NCBI GenBank assembly: GCA_028277795.1
Contig: JANQFP010000152.1
Span: 1-37,410 of the forward strand
Reading direction: 5' to 3'
DNA length: 37,410 nucleotides
Source: Rhodospirillales bacterium
Lineage (GTDB): Bacteria; Pseudomonadota; Alphaproteobacteria; Rhodospirillales; JANQFP01
Each line of letters opens with the position of its first letter. Position 1 is the first letter of the stretch. Shown in pieces: positions 7,589 to 16,279 of the stretch. The translations under genes were made by a program, and so were the position numbers. The notes under the pieces were generated by a model. The model ran no database searches and was not told the origin of the DNA. It saw only the letters and a program-made list of their open reading frames with translations.

Positions 7589-8739
7589 TGGCGGCGCGGT
7601 TTACCGAGCAGGGATTCCAGGACACCGTCGAGATCATCCACGCGGCGGCCATCGACGCGGCCCGGTGGCCCGACGCGCTGGAGGGCATCCGCGGCTTCTT
7701 CGCCGGCACTGCCGTCGTCGCCTTCGCCTCCGAGGCCGGGACCGGGACCCTGCTCGACATCGCCTCCGTCGGCACGGCCGACGACGCCGACGACGAATAC
7801 CGGGCCCACTACTGGCGCGAGGACCCCAAGCTGGCCTTCGCTCGCACCCACCCCGGCCTGCCCCTCTACCACGACTTCCAGTGCATGACCGAGTCCGAGA
7901 TGGACCGCAACGGCTTCTACCGCTGGCAGGAGCGGGTCGGCGGTCTGCGCTATTGCTTCGGCGTCTCGGCGCCCGTCGACCGCGAGGCCTTCGGGCAGTT
8001 CGCCGTCCACTGGTCGCGCGGCCACGGCCCGCCCCAGCGGGACGAGGCGGACATGTTCATCCGCTGCGCCGCCCACGTGCAGGCCGCCATGGCCGTCAAC
8101 CGGCGGCTGGCCCATCTTGCGTGGCGCGACGAGGCGGGCTGGTCGGCCCTCGACCTGCTGCCGCGGGGCCTATTGGTGCTGGATGCGGACGGGCGGGTGC
8201 TGGCCGCCAACCGGGCCGCCGAGGCCATCCTCGCGGCGGGCGACGGGCTCACCGTCGAGGACGGCGCCCTGCGCGCCGGCCGCGCCGCCGAAGACCAGGC
8301 CCTCCAACGTCACCTCGGCCGCGCCGCCGGCGCTTCGGCCGCAGTGGCCCCGACGGGCGGAGCCCTGGCCCTGCCGCGTCCGTCCGGAGCGCGGCCCTAT
8401 GGCCTGCTGGTCACGCCGTTCGCCGGTCGGCGTCCGCGGTTCATCAGCCGACCCCCGGCCGTCATCGTCACCGTCACCGACCCCGAGCACGAGGCGGAGC
8501 CGTCGGCCGACGTGCTCCGGCGCCTGTTCGGCCTTACCCCGACCGAGGCCGAGTTGGCGGCGCGCCTGGCCACCGGACGCGGGCTCGACTCGGTGGCCGA
8601 CGAGATGGCCATCACCAAAGGGACGGCGCGGGTCCACCTGCGCAACATCTTCAAGAAGACCCGGGTCAATCGGCAAAGCGAGCTGATCAAACTGGTCCTC
8701 GATTCCCCGGCCCGGATGGGACCGACCGGCGACGCGTAG
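7588..8739 (+). CDS. LuxR/GerE-type HTH regulator (tandem copy 2)
   Basis: Paralogue of the preceding gene, 383 residues, with the same domain order: unknown sensory domain, PAS-like segment and C-terminal LuxR HTH (LTPTEAELAARLATG through VNRQSELIKLVLDSP). The first 20 nt are nearly identical to copy 1 and long nucleotide blocks match throughout, which indicates a recent duplication or gene conversion. Most substitutions lie in the sensory region (IFSSDAGTWDVLDIM against AFASEAGTGTLLDIA) while the HTH is largely conserved. This suggests different inputs acting on the same DNA site, possibly as a heterodimer; that is inference. Next downstream on the same strand is the PEP-CTERM gene, after 394 bp of regulatory sequence. 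Confidence 0.85.
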   Translation: MAARFTEQGFQDTVEIIHAAAIDAARWPDALEGIRGFFAGTAVVAFASEAGTGTLLDIASVGTADDADDEYRAHYWREDPKLAFARTHPGLPLYHDFQCMTESEMDRNGFYRWQERVGGLRYCFGVSAPVDREAFGQFAVHWSRGHGPPQRDEADMFIRCAAHVQAAMAVNRRLAHLAWRDEAGWSALDLLPRGLLVLDADGRVLAANRAAEAILAAGDGLTVEDGALRAGRAAEDQALQRHLGRAAGASAAVAPTGGALALPRPSGARPYGLLVTPFAGRRPRFISRPPAVIVTVTDPEHEAEPSADVLRRLFGLTPTEAELAARLATGRGLDSVADEMAITKGTARVHLRNIFKKTRVNRQSELIKLVLDSPARMGPTGDA

Positions 8740-8805
8740 CGGGGCCGGCGGACCGACGGCGGCAGTCCCCACAGGCCGTTGGGCGAAAAGGGACATCGTC
8801 CCGCT

Positions 8806-8839
8806 CCTACCCCATTTGAGGTAGTCGGGCTGGTTGACG
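8806..8839. repeat. Palindromic direct repeat, copy 1
   Basis: A 34-bp unit that matches copy 2 at 31 of 34 positions. Its core CTACCCCATTTGAGGTAG (8807-8824) is itself a dyad with 14 of 18 positions symmetric, as expected for a dimeric regulator. CGTTG sits 29 bp before both copies, so the duplicated segment may be longer (about 111 bp). Confidence 0.7.
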
Positions 8840-8916
8840 GCCGTCGCCTCTGATTCATCCGCGCCGACGGCGTGCGCCGCGGCAACGCGTTGATAAGAAA
8901 GAAAACGCGCCAATCC

Positions 8917-8950
8917 CCTACGCCATTTGAGGTAGTCGGGTCGGTTGACG
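8917..8950. repeat. Palindromic direct repeat, copy 2
   Basis: Second 34-bp unit, core CTACGCCATTTGAGGTAG at 8918-8935. The core centre lies about 134 bp upstream of the start expected from the sigma-54 promoter, and that of copy 1 about 245 bp upstream. These are normal distances for activator sites of sigma-54 promoters. Confidence 0.7.
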
Positions 8951-9013
8951 TCATTCGCGCCCCGGTTCCGTTGCCGACCCCCGCACCCGTCACCAAAGCG
9001 CATAACCTCTTGA

Positions 9014-9026
9014 GTTGCAATGCAAC
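9014..9026. promoter_or_regulatory. Perfect 13-bp palindrome GTTGCA-A-TGCAAC
   Basis: The dyad ends 7 bp before the -24 element of the sigma-54 promoter. It could be a repressor or accessory protein site; nothing identifies the protein. Confidence 0.35.
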
Positions 9027-9033
9027 CTTTGGG

Positions 9034-9049
9034 TTGGCCCGCATATTGC
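9034..9049 (+). promoter_or_regulatory. Sigma-54 promoter (-24/-12) of the PEP-CTERM gene
   Basis: TTGGCCCGCATATTGC carries the invariant GG (9036-9037) and GC (9048-9049) exactly 10 bp apart, close to the RpoN consensus TGGCACG-N4-TTGC. Transcription would start near 9060, giving a leader of about 75 nt before ATG 9134. PEP-CTERM genes are known to be preceded by sigma-54 promoters in other species, which supports this call. Confidence 0.7.
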
Positions 9050-9133
9050 TTTCAGGGCGGTAAGAGGTTCCGGGTTCGTCCCGTCCCGCCGGATCGCCGT
9101 GCGCTCCGGCCGCACGAAACGGAGGTAATGATC

Positions 9134-10414
9134 ATGGCCGCCACGAAAGCACGCACCGTTGCCATCACCGGGGGACCGGTCTGGCCGAGCTGGGGACCGT
9201 CGGTGCGGGCCGCGGCGGCGGCCACCGCGGTCGCGGCCCTGACCGTGTTCGGGCTGCCCGAGGCCGTGGCCGCGCCCCTCGGCCACGATACGCCCCTCGA
9301 CTGGCACGGCGCTTCGTCGCAGGTGCGGGTACACGATTTCCGGCCCGAGGATCCGGCCAATCCGGAAATCGGAAGCGGCGTCACGCCGTTCGCCACCGAT
9401 GCCGAGCTGCACCCTCCCGCCCCCAATGCCGACACCGAGGTCCAGGCCTACCCCGACGTCACGCTGCCGGTGCCGGCCGTCCCGCCGGGCCTGGAAGACA
9501 CCTTCGTCGGCGGAATGAAGGCCAGGGCCGCCCCTTGGGACCTGGGGGGATTCGTCGGCACCGAGTCCATTCCGTCGCACTTCAACGACCGCGAATCCAT
9601 CGCTCCGGACGCCAACGGCAACTACTTCCCCGAGGTCGAGTTGGCCACCAACGCCTTCTTCCGGGACGAGCTGTTCTTCGAGACCGTCGACGGACAGCCG
9701 GCCAAGTTCGAGTTCGACCTAAACGTCTCGGTGACCATGGAGGTGGTCACCGGCCTCCCGGAGGACGCCTTGTTCAGCGGTGATCCGGCAGACCTGATTC
9801 CCTTCGTCAACGAGGACGGCGGCGTGAGCGGCGCCCGGTTCGAGATGGTCCTGCTGGGCCCCACGGAGAACTTCCTCGATCCCCCGAACAACATCATCCG
9901 GGAATTCTTGCGCCTGGACAGCTTCGGCTTCGAGATCCGGGAGAAGGACGACGAGGATCTGGGGGCCACAGTGCTGGAAGGCGTGCGCAAGGACGGCGAC
10001 GTCGAGACGGAAGTGCCCCTGGCTCTCGATTTCTCGTCGGACCCGGACTTCCCGTTGGACGGCGTGGTCGCCCGGATCACATTCGACGACACCATCACGC
10101 TCTCCACCGACGCCATCCTGGGCCCCGACGGCCTGGTCCGCAGCGGCACCTACCTGCCCCTGTCGCTGACCTCCTTTGGCGAGGCCGCCGATGGCCTCGT
10201 GGACTACTTCGGGTCCATCGACCTGGACGACGTCCGGGTGGTCGACGAGAACGGTATCGAGCTGGACCCGGACGACTATACCCTGCTGAGCCAGAACGAC
10301 GTCTTCGAGCCCTTCAACAACGAAGCCCCCGCTTCGGATGTCCCGGAGCCGGGCACCCTGGCATTGCTCGCGTTCGGCCTCGCCGGGCTGGGCTTCGCCC
10401 GCCGCCGGGTCTGA
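9134..10414 (+). CDS. PEP-CTERM sorting domain protein
   Basis: Exported protein of 426 residues with an N-terminal signal peptide (hydrophobic run about 26-40, probable cleavage after AVA near 47). The C-terminal PEP-CTERM signal reads VPEPGTLALL, a hydrophobic helix, then ARRRV at the very end. Such signals are processed by exosortase and route proteins to the envelope or exopolysaccharide matrix; no exosortase gene is in the window. The middle 350 residues are acidic, rich in Asp, Glu, Pro and beta-type sequence, with no domain I recognise. ATG 9134 is chosen because GGAGGT lies 7 nt upstream; ATG 9128 would be only 1 nt from it. Only 16 bp separate it from the convergent znuB. Confidence 0.88.
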   Translation: MAATKARTVAITGGPVWPSWGPSVRAAAAATAVAALTVFGLPEAVAAPLGHDTPLDWHGASSQVRVHDFRPEDPANPEIGSGVTPFATDAELHPPAPNADTEVQAYPDVTLPVPAVPPGLEDTFVGGMKARAAPWDLGGFVGTESIPSHFNDRESIAPDANGNYFPEVELATNAFFRDELFFETVDGQPAKFEFDLNVSVTMEVVTGLPEDALFSGDPADLIPFVNEDGGVSGARFEMVLLGPTENFLDPPNNIIREFLRLDSFGFEIREKDDEDLGATVLEGVRKDGDVETEVPLALDFSSDPDFPLDGVVARITFDDTITLSTDAILGPDGLVRSGTYLPLSLTSFGEAADGLVDYFGSIDLDDVRVVDENGIELDPDDYTLLSQNDVFEPFNNEAPASDVPEPGTLALLAFGLAGLGFARRRV

Positions 10415-10430
10415 GCCGCTCCCTCAGCCG

Positions 10431-11222
10431 TCATGCCGGCGCCCGACCGGGCCACAGGGCGCTGACGGCAAACAGGGCCGCCGCAGCCACCACGATGGAC
10501 GGGCCGGCCGGGGTGTCCCAGGCCAGCGAGCCGGCTAATCCTCCGGCCACCGACAGGCAGCCGGCCACGGCCGCCAGCAGCGCCATGCGCTCGGGCGTGG
10601 GCGAGAAACGCCGCGCCGCCGCCGCCGGGATGACCAGCAGCGACACCACAAGCAGGACCCCCACCACCTTGATAGCCAGGGCCACGACGACGGCCAGCAG
10701 CAGCATCAGGGCGGTGTTGACGGTGCGCACCGGAACCCCCTCCACCATCGCCAGCTCCGCGTGCACGGTGACCGCCAGCAGCGGCCGCCACAGGGCGGCC
10801 AGCGCGGCCAGCACCACGACCCCGCCGGCCATCACCCACATGACGTCGGCCGGGGTCACGGCCAGGATGTCGCCGAACAGATAGGACATCAGGTCGACGC
10901 GGACCGTGGTCAGGAAGGCCATGACGACCAGCCCCAGGGCCAGGGTGGCATGGGCGAGGATCCCCAAGAGGGTGTCGCCGCCCAGCCGCAGCCGCCCCTC
11001 CATGGCGACCAGCATCAGGGCCACGGCGACACAGACGGCGACCACGCCGACCGTCGTATCGAGGCCCAACAGCAGCCCCGCCGCCACGCCGAGCAGGGCC
11101 GAATGACCGAGGGTGCCGCCGAAGAAGGCCATGCGCCGCCACACCACGAACACGCCCAGTGGCCCGGCGACCGCGGCGACGCCAAGGCCGCACAGGACGG
11201 CGCGTACCAGGAAGTCATCCAT
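10431..11222 (-). CDS. znuB: Zinc ABC transporter permease ZnuB
   Basis: Inner-membrane permease of the high-affinity zinc importer, 263 residues, of the ABC-3 family. It is almost entirely hydrophobic helices. [23 protein letters not shown] (about 25-47) is the family signature, and [22 protein letters not shown] lies in the second half. The start overlaps the end of znuC by 8 bp, so translation is probably coupled. It is the last gene of the zur-znuC-znuB transcript. Confidence 0.93.
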   Translation of the reverse strand: MDDFLVRAVLCGLGVAAVAGPLGVFVVWRRMAFFGGTLGHSALLGVAAGLLLGLDTTVGVVAVCVAVALMLVAMEGRLRLGGDTLLGILAHATLALGLVVMAFLTTVRVDLMSYLFGDILAVTPADVMWVMAGGVVVLAALAALWRPLLAVTVHAELAMVEGVPVRTVNTALMLLLAVVVALAIKVVGVLLVVSLLVIPAAAARRFSPTPERMALLAAVAGCLSVAGGLAGSLAWDTPAGPSIVVAAAALFAVSALWPGRAPA

Positions 11223-12018
11223 CGCCGGCCGCCTCCCTGCGGTCGCCCGGCTGGGGCAGAGGGACCACGTGGCCGTCGAGGGCGTGGCGGTGGTCGTGGT
11301 GGTGGTGGTAGACGGCGAGGGACGACGCCACCTGGCTCCCGAACAGGCCGACGAAGGCCGGGTCGCGGCTCACCGACTCGGGATGGCCGGCGCAGCACAC
11401 GTGGGTGTTGAGGCAGACCACGTGGTCGGTGGCAGCCATCACCAGGTGGAGGTCGTGGGACACCATCAGGACGCCGCAGCCGCGGCGCTCGCGGATACCG
11501 GCGATGAGGCGGTAGAGCTCGGCCTGGCCGGCCACGTCCACCCCCTGCACCGGCTCGTCGAGGACCAGCAGGTCGGGATCGCGCAGCAGGGCCCGCGCCA
11601 GCATCACCCGCTGCGCCTCGCCGCCCGACACCGACTGGAAGGGCGCGTCGAGCACGTGGCCCGCCCCCACCTCGCCCAGGACCTCATCGAGGCGTTGTCG
11701 ATCGTTCCGGCCGTGGAGCCCCAGATCCAGGAACCGCCGCACCGTCAACGGCAGGGCCGGGTCCACGTGCAACCGCTGCGGCATGTAGCCGATACGGAGC
11801 CTGGGCTCCAGGGAGACCGCGCCCGCGTCCGGGCGCAGCAGGCCCAACAGGACCCGCACCAGCGTCGTCTTGCCGGAGCCGTTGGGCCCGATCAAAGTAA
11901 CCACCTCGTTGCCGCGCACCTCGACGCCCACGTTGTCGAGAACCAAGCGGCCGCCCAGACGCACCCGAACGTGCTCGGCGCTGGCGAGGACTTTGCCATC
12001 GTGCCGGTGTGATGCCAT
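11215..12018 (-). CDS. znuC: Zinc ABC transporter ATPase ZnuC
   Basis: Cytoplasmic ATPase of the zinc importer, 267 residues. Walker [10 protein letters not shown] is at 44-52, the ABC signature [15 protein letters not shown] at 130-144 and Walker B LLVLDEP at 150-156. The C-terminal tail is His-rich ([14 protein letters not shown]), as in other ZnuC proteins, and may sense or buffer zinc. I start at ATG 12018, 7 bp after the zur stop; a longer frame to 12108 would lie inside zur. Confidence 0.93.
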   Translation of the reverse strand: MASHRHDGKVLASAEHVRVRLGGRLVLDNVGVEVRGNEVVTLIGPNGSGKTTLVRVLLGLLRPDAGAVSLEPRLRIGYMPQRLHVDPALPLTVRRFLDLGLHGRNDRQRLDEVLGEVGAGHVLDAPFQSVSGGEAQRVMLARALLRDPDLLVLDEPVQGVDVAGQAELYRLIAGIRERRGCGVLMVSHDLHLVMAATDHVVCLNTHVCCAGHPESVSRDPAFVGLFGSQVASSLAVYHHHHDHRHALDGHVVPLPQPGDRREAAGDG

Positions 12019-12025
12019 GGCGCCC

Positions 12026-12550
12026 CTACTCCGGATCGGCGCCGATCTGGCAACGCCGGCAGAGACCAACCGCCTCCACCGCATGGCGGTGGGCCAGGAA
12101 ACCGGCATCGGCGGTGATGCGGTCCATGGTGTCGGCGAGGCGGGGATCGGCGATCTCCGCGGCTTCGCCGCAGGCCCGGCAGATCAGGAGCTGGCTGACG
12201 TGGGACTCACCCGGATGGGCGCAGCCGACGAAAGCGTTGAGGCTCTCGATGCGGTGCACCAACCCCTGCGCCACCAGGAACTCCACGGCACGGTAGACGG
12301 TGGGTGGCGCCGCCCCCGGCCGCTCGCCGCGCAGTGCCTCGAGGATCTGGTAGGCACCCAGCGGCTTGTGGCTGCCCCAGATCAGTTCCAGCACCCGACG
12401 GCGCAGCCCGGTCAGGCGTACGCTTCGGGCCGCACACAGGTCCTCGGCGCGGCTCAGGGCGGCGTCCACGCAGCGGCGGTGGTCGTGCCCGCGCGCCAGG
12501 AACCCGGTGCCCCGGTGAGTCGTCTGTTTCGGTGCGCGCGTGGGACTCAT
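12026..12550 (-). CDS. zur: Zinc uptake regulator Zur (Fur family)
   Basis: Zinc-responsive repressor of 174 residues. The winged-helix DNA-binding half includes [25 protein letters not shown] and [22 protein letters not shown]. Zinc ligands are seen in AHPGESH, CRAC and the C-terminal CRRC. With Zn(II) bound it should repress znuABC. ATG 12550 is chosen because the 72-codon upstream extension would cross the Zur palindrome and read into znuA. zur leads the zur-znuC-znuB unit, so it probably represses itself. Confidence 0.92.
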   Translation of the reverse strand: MSPTRAPKQTTHRGTGFLARGHDHRRCVDAALSRAEDLCAARSVRLTGLRRRVLELIWGSHKPLGAYQILEALRGERPGAAPPTVYRAVEFLVAQGLVHRIESLNAFVGCAHPGESHVSQLLICRACGEAAEIADPRLADTMDRITADAGFLAHRHAVEAVGLCRRCQIGADPE

Positions 12551-12565
12551 GACTGTGAACCACTC

Positions 12566-12593
12566 TTGACCTGGAAATGTTATATTATAACAT
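12566..12593 (+). promoter_or_regulatory. znuA promoter overlapped by the Zur site
   Basis: TTGACC (12566-12571), 16-bp spacer, TAACAT (12588-12593). The -10 falls inside the Zur palindrome, so bound Zur would block RNA polymerase. Start expected near 12600. Confidence 0.55.
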
Positions 12594-12594
12594 T
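12576..12594. promoter_or_regulatory. Zur box (perfect 19-bp palindrome)
   Basis: AATGTTATATTATAACATT is a perfect dyad around T12585, of the GTTATA-N-TATAAC type known for proteobacterial Zur. It stands between the divergent zur and znuA genes and can control both. Confidence 0.9.
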
Positions 12595-12629
12595 CCGCCC
12601 GCTGCCAACGCCTTCCATGGAGCCTGCCC

Positions 12630-13601
12630 ATGCCGCCACGTCTGTCGCGTACCTGTCTCGCCCTCGTGACCGCTGCCGGCCTTGCGGCGACGGCCGGCCC
12701 GGCCGTGGCCGCCCCTGACGTGGTCGCCACCATCCCGCCCGTGCATTCCCTGGTCGCCGGGGTCATGCAGGGGGTCGGGGAGCCGGCCCTGCTGGTCCCC
12801 GGCGGCGCGTCGCCTCACACCTACGCCCTGCGACCGTCCGACGCCAAGCGCTTGGCCGAGGCCGAGGTGGTGTTCTGGATCGGCCATTCGCTGGAGACGT
12901 TCCTCGAGAAGCCGCTGGAATCCCTGGCCGGTCGAGCCCGCACCGTGGCCCTGCTGGAGGCCGAGGGCGTGCACGCCCTGCCCTTCCGCGAAACCGGTCC
13001 GTGGGAGGGCCACGAACACGGGCACGAAGACCACGATGAGCACGAGGACCATGAGGCGGGCGAGCACCACGAGGAGCACGAGGGTGCCGACCCCCACACC
13101 TGGCTCGACCCGCGCACCGCCGCCGACATGGTGGTGGCCATCATGGCCACCCTGAGCGCCGTCGACCCCGCCCATGCCGAGACCTACCGTCGCAACGGCG
13201 CGGCCCTGGGCCGGCGGCTGGCGGCCCTCGATCGGGAACTCGACGTCGCGTTGACCCCAGTCCGCGCCATCCCCTTCGTCGTCTTCCACGACGCCTACCA
13301 GTACATGGAGCGCGCCTACGGGCTGCGCGCCGTGGGCTCGGTCAGCGTCAGTCCGGAGCGGGCGCCGGGCGCCCGGCGGCTAGGCGAGCTGAAGGACAAG
13401 ATCCGCTCTTTGAGCGCCGCCTGCGTGTTCCGCGAGCCCCAGTTCGCGCCCAAGCTGGCGGAGACCGTGATCGAGGGGACGGGGGCGCGGATCGCCGTCC
13501 TCGACCCCCTCGGCGCCGGCCTCGCTCCGGGACCGGACCTCTATTTCGCCCTCATGCGGCGCAACGCCGAGGCCCTGGTGGCGTGCCTGGGCGGCGGTTG
13601 A
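12630..13601 (+). CDS. znuA: Zinc ABC transporter periplasmic binding protein ZnuA
   Basis: Periplasmic zinc-binding protein (cluster A-I), 323 residues, that delivers Zn(II) to ZnuB. It has a signal peptide ending near AVAA (28). Likely ligands are H63 (SPHTY), H156 (DPHTWLD), the His of VVFHDAY and an acidic residue in VLDPLG. A His/Glu/Asp-rich loop spans about 128-150, typical of ZnuA and thought to collect zinc. It is transcribed away from zur under the Zur palindrome and is followed after 56 bp by hisI and the COG0523 gene. Confidence 0.93.
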   Translation: MPPRLSRTCLALVTAAGLAATAGPAVAAPDVVATIPPVHSLVAGVMQGVGEPALLVPGGASPHTYALRPSDAKRLAEAEVVFWIGHSLETFLEKPLESLAGRARTVALLEAEGVHALPFRETGPWEGHEHGHEDHDEHEDHEAGEHHEEHEGADPHTWLDPRTAADMVVAIMATLSAVDPAHAETYRRNGAALGRRLAALDRELDVALTPVRAIPFVVFHDAYQYMERAYGLRAVGSVSVSPERAPGARRLGELKDKIRSLSAACVFREPQFAPKLAETVIEGTGARIAVLDPLGAGLAPGPDLYFALMRRNAEALVACLGGG

Positions 13602-13657
13602 CAGGAGCGGCGCCAAGGCCGTTGTATGGACGTCCGCAACGCGACGGAGACCCCGAC

Positions 13658-14059
13658 ATGACCGATCTCAGCGCCGCCGCCCCGGCGGTGACCGATGCCT
13701 TGAAGTACACCGGCGACGGCCTGGTCCCGGCCATCGCCCAGCAGCACGACAGCGGCGAGGTGCTGATGATGGCGTGGATGAACCGGGAGTCCATCGCCGA
13801 GACCCTGCGCACCGGCGTCGTCTGCTACTGGTCGCGCTCGCGGGGCAAGCTGTGGCGCAAGGGGGAGACCTCGGGCCAGGTGCAGACCCTGGTCGACTTC
13901 CGCTGGGATTGCGACGGTGACACCCTGCTGCTTCTGGTGGACCAGAAGGGCGTGGCCTGCCACACCGGCCGCCACAACTGCTTCTTCAACGCCATCCGCG
14001 ACGGCGCCCCCGCCGTCATCGCCGACGTGGAGATCGACCCGGCGGACCTCTACGGGTGA
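13658..14059 (+). CDS. hisI: Phosphoribosyl-AMP cyclohydrolase HisI
   Basis: Opens the purine ring of phosphoribosyl-AMP, the third step of histidine synthesis; 133 residues. It is a zinc enzyme, and the zinc ligands (C85 in DCDGD, C101 and C108 in CHTGRHNC) and the Mg-binding aspartates (84, 86, 88) are all present, so it should be active and zinc-dependent. It is not in a his operon but behind znuA, and its stop overlaps the start of a COG0523 metallochaperone (GTGA). Second copies of zinc enzymes are known in Zur regulons. Whether this is the only hisI of the genome cannot be seen here. ATG 13658 is chosen; the frame extends back to 13583 with no matching sequence. Confidence 0.92.
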   Translation: MTDLSAAAPAVTDALKYTGDGLVPAIAQQHDSGEVLMMAWMNRESIAETLRTGVVCYWSRSRGKLWRKGETSGQVQTLVDFRWDCDGDTLLLLVDQKGVACHTGRHNCFFNAIRDGAPAVIADVEIDPADLYG

Positions 14060-15159
14060 GCGACGACCGGGACCTGCGGGCGGAGGCCGCCGCGGCGATC
14101 CCGGTGACCGTCCTCACCGGTTTCCTGGGCAGCGGCAAGACCACGCTCCTGAACCGCCTGCTCGCCCATCCCGGCATGGACGAGACGGCGGTCCTGATCA
14201 ACGAGTTCGGCGAGATAGGCCTGGACCACCTGCTGGTCCGCCGCATCGACGAGTCGGTGGTCCTGCTCAACGCCGGCTGCCTGTGCTGCACCGTGCGCGG
14301 CGACCTGGTGGACTCGCTGCGCGACCTGTTCCTCAAGCGGGTCAAGGGCGAGGTGCCCGAGTTCCGGCGGGTGGCCATCGAGACGACGGGCCTGGCCGAC
14401 CCGGCGCCAGTCATCCATACCCTGATGACCGACCCCCTGATCGGCGCGCGATACCGCCTCGACGGCATCGTCACCACCGTGGACGCGGTGCACGGGGCGG
14501 GCCAACTCGACGACCACCCGGAATCGGTCAAGCAGGCCGCGGTGGCCGACCGCCTCGTGCTCACCAAGACCGACCTGGCCGACGGCGCGCGGATCGCCGA
14601 CCTGCGGGATCGTCTGCATCACCTCAACCCGGCGGCGCCGGTGATCGTGGCCGACCACGGGGACGTGGCGCCCGACGCCATCCTGGACTCGGCCCTCTTC
14701 AACCCCCGCACCAAGACACCGCAGGTGCAGGACTGGCTGCGCGCCGAGGCCTACGAAGCCCCCCACGAGGGGCACGACCATGGGCACGGGCACGACCACG
14801 ACCATCTCGACCGCAACCGCCACGACGACCGTATCGCCGCCTTCTGCCTGACCCTCGACGAACCGGTGCCGTGGCAGGGTTTCGTCATCTGGCTGGAAAT
14901 GCTGCTGGCCACGCGCGGCGAGAACGTGCTGCGCGTCAAAGGCATCCTCAACGTCGCGGACGAGGACCGGCCGGTCGCCGTGCACGGCGTCCAGCACGTG
15001 TTCCACCCCCCCGTCGCCCTGCCCGACTGGCCCGGGCCCGACCGCCGGTCGCAGATCGTTCTGATCACCCGCGACCTGGGCCGGGACGCCGTCGAGGCGA
15101 CCCTCAAGGCGTTCCTCGGCGCCGCCGCCGAGGGGCCGCCGGTCACGCCCGAGCGGTGA
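14056..15159 (+). CDS. COG0523 (CobW/ZNG1-type) GTPase metallochaperone
   Basis: G3E-family P-loop GTPase, 367 residues. The Walker A motif GFLGSGKTT is at 22-30, the metal-binding CLCC at 75-78, ETTGLADP follows and TKTDL gives guanine specificity. A His/Asp-rich stretch ([14 protein letters not shown], about 237-250) precedes the C-terminal CobW_C domain. In a zinc locus the likely role is transfer of zinc to client enzymes under starvation, as for ZNG1 or ZigA; a cobalamin role is unlikely since no cob gene is near. The GTG start overlaps the hisI stop by 4 nt. The 3' end overlaps the convergent esterase gene by 17 bp. Confidence 0.9.
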   Translation: MSDDRDLRAEAAAAIPVTVLTGFLGSGKTTLLNRLLAHPGMDETAVLINEFGEIGLDHLLVRRIDESVVLLNAGCLCCTVRGDLVDSLRDLFLKRVKGEVPEFRRVAIETTGLADPAPVIHTLMTDPLIGARYRLDGIVTTVDAVHGAGQLDDHPESVKQAAVADRLVLTKTDLADGARIADLRDRLHHLNPAAPVIVADHGDVAPDAILDSALFNPRTKTPQVQDWLRAEAYEAPHEGHDHGHGHDHDHLDRNRHDDRIAAFCLTLDEPVPWQGFVIWLEMLLATRGENVLRVKGILNVADEDRPVAVHGVQHVFHPPVALPDWPGPDRRSQIVLITRDLGRDAVEATLKAFLGAAAEGPPVTPER

Positions 15160-16279
15160 CGCGGCGGCGGCCAAACAGCACCAGAGCGGCCAACCCGAAC
15201 ACGAAGACCGCCAAGCTGGCCGGCTCGGGGATGGCGGCGGTGGCCAGCGCGGTCTCGGCAATCTGCCCGTGCACCGCGGCGCTCGGGTGCTGCTCGTCGT
15301 AGAACGCCCGCGCGGGGCCCGTGGGGTCGCAGGGCGTGAACAGAGGATGCGAGATATCGGAAAACGGGGTGCCCGGCAGGCAGCCGGCGGCCGGCCCCGG
15401 GGTGCTGTACTCGGCATCATGGGCTGCCAATTCGTGGGCCAGGGCGTGAACGTCCGGCATGTAGAAGTTGGCCTCCGGCAGCGAGTGGTGGAGGCTCATC
15501 AGGGCGCCCAGCAGGAGAGCGTTGTGGGCGTCCGTCAGTCCGGTCATGATCCCTGCAAGTCCGGGAGGGCCCAAGGCATCCAGTTCCGCGACGAGCGGGA
15601 CCATGCCCAGGTCCGGCAGGTTGGGGATCACGAACTCGCGGGCACCGAGATCGTGGAGCTCCTCGATGGTGGCGACGATATTGCCGACCGTAACGCTCGG
15701 GTCGGGGGCCGGGACCCCGGTCGAGGGGTCGAGAACACCCAGCAGGTAGTCGTTGGCGCCGGAGTAGATCGAAAACAGGGTGGTGGACGAGGCGACGCCC
15801 GGAATCGATCCGACCGCGCTCTTGAACAAGTCCACCTGGCTCGTCGGCACGCCGCTCAGGCCGGGCAAGGGCAGTAATCCGAAGCCCGCCGGGTCGGTGA
15901 GCAGGCCGGGGACGGGTGCCGGCACCGGCCCGGGTGTGAGATTGCCGAAGGAGCTGGCGCCGCCGAAGGAGAAGTTCAGGCTGGCCGGCGGGGCCGGTGG
16001 AGGGCCGGCAAGGATCGGGGTGATCGCTGCGGCGGGCATGCTCCCGGTCAACTGGTCGATCCAGTTCGGCCCGTCGGAGAACTGCCCGGGTGCATAGACG
16101 GCCGGAGGCGGTATCGTGCCGCCGCTCAGGGCGAAGACGTTGCCGCTGTCGGACAGGCTGTCCCCGAAGGCGTAAACCGTGGTGTATGTGTTGGGCAATG
16201 CCCACGCCGGTGTGACCGGCGCCATCAGGACGCCGACGGCCATCACGGCCCCGACGATCATCGAGATCCCTCGTTTCAT
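15143..16279 (-). CDS. SGNH/GDSL esterase-like protein with PEP-CTERM signal
   Basis: Exported hydrolase of 378 residues. A signal peptide ends at AWA (27). Block [11 protein letters not shown] holds the nucleophile Ser41, block III GANDYL follows in the middle, and block V YDEQHPS has the Asp and His of the triad, so it should be an active ester or lipid hydrolase. The C terminus is a PEP-CTERM signal ([10 protein letters not shown], hydrophobic helix, GRRRV). The start is ATG 16279 after GGGGGAAATAGG. It lies opposite the COG0523 gene, with overlapping 3' ends. A sigma-54 type promoter lies 160 bp upstream. The physiological ester is unknown. Confidence 0.88.
   Translation of the reverse strand: MKRGISMIVGAVMAVGVLMAPVTPAWALPNTYTTVYAFGDSLSDSGNVFALSGGTIPPPAVYAPGQFSDGPNWIDQLTGSMPAAAITPILAGPPPAPPASLNFSFGGASSFGNLTPGPVPAPVPGLLTDPAGFGLLPLPGLSGVPTSQVDLFKSAVGSIPGVASSTTLFSIYSGANDYLLGVLDPSTGVPAPDPSVTVGNIVATIEELHDLGAREFVIPNLPDLGMVPLVAELDALGPPGLAGIMTGLTDAHNALLLGALMSLHHSLPEANFYMPDVHALAHELAAHDAEYSTPGPAAGCLPGTPFSDISHPLFTPCDPTGPARAFYDEQHPSAAVHGQIAETALATAAIPEPASLAVFVFGLAALVLFGRRRVTARA

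Larger units (their letters stand above)
8740..9133. other. 394-bp non-coding control region ahead of the PEP-CTERM gene
   Basis: No credible gene. In order it holds a small hairpin (GGGAC-ATC-GTCCC, 8790-8802), two copies of a 34-bp palindromic element 111 bp apart, a 13-bp palindrome at 9014, a sigma-54 type promoter at 9034 and a Shine-Dalgarno at 9121. AACCTCTT (9004-9011) and AAGAGGTT (9062-9069) are perfect inverted arms flanking the promoter. Confidence 0.6.

Noticed and set aside
8170-9044. Minus-strand frames with a twice-repeated PDYLKW peptide
   Set aside because: The repeated peptide is the translation of the duplicated non-coding palindrome, and the rest is antisense to the second LuxR gene.
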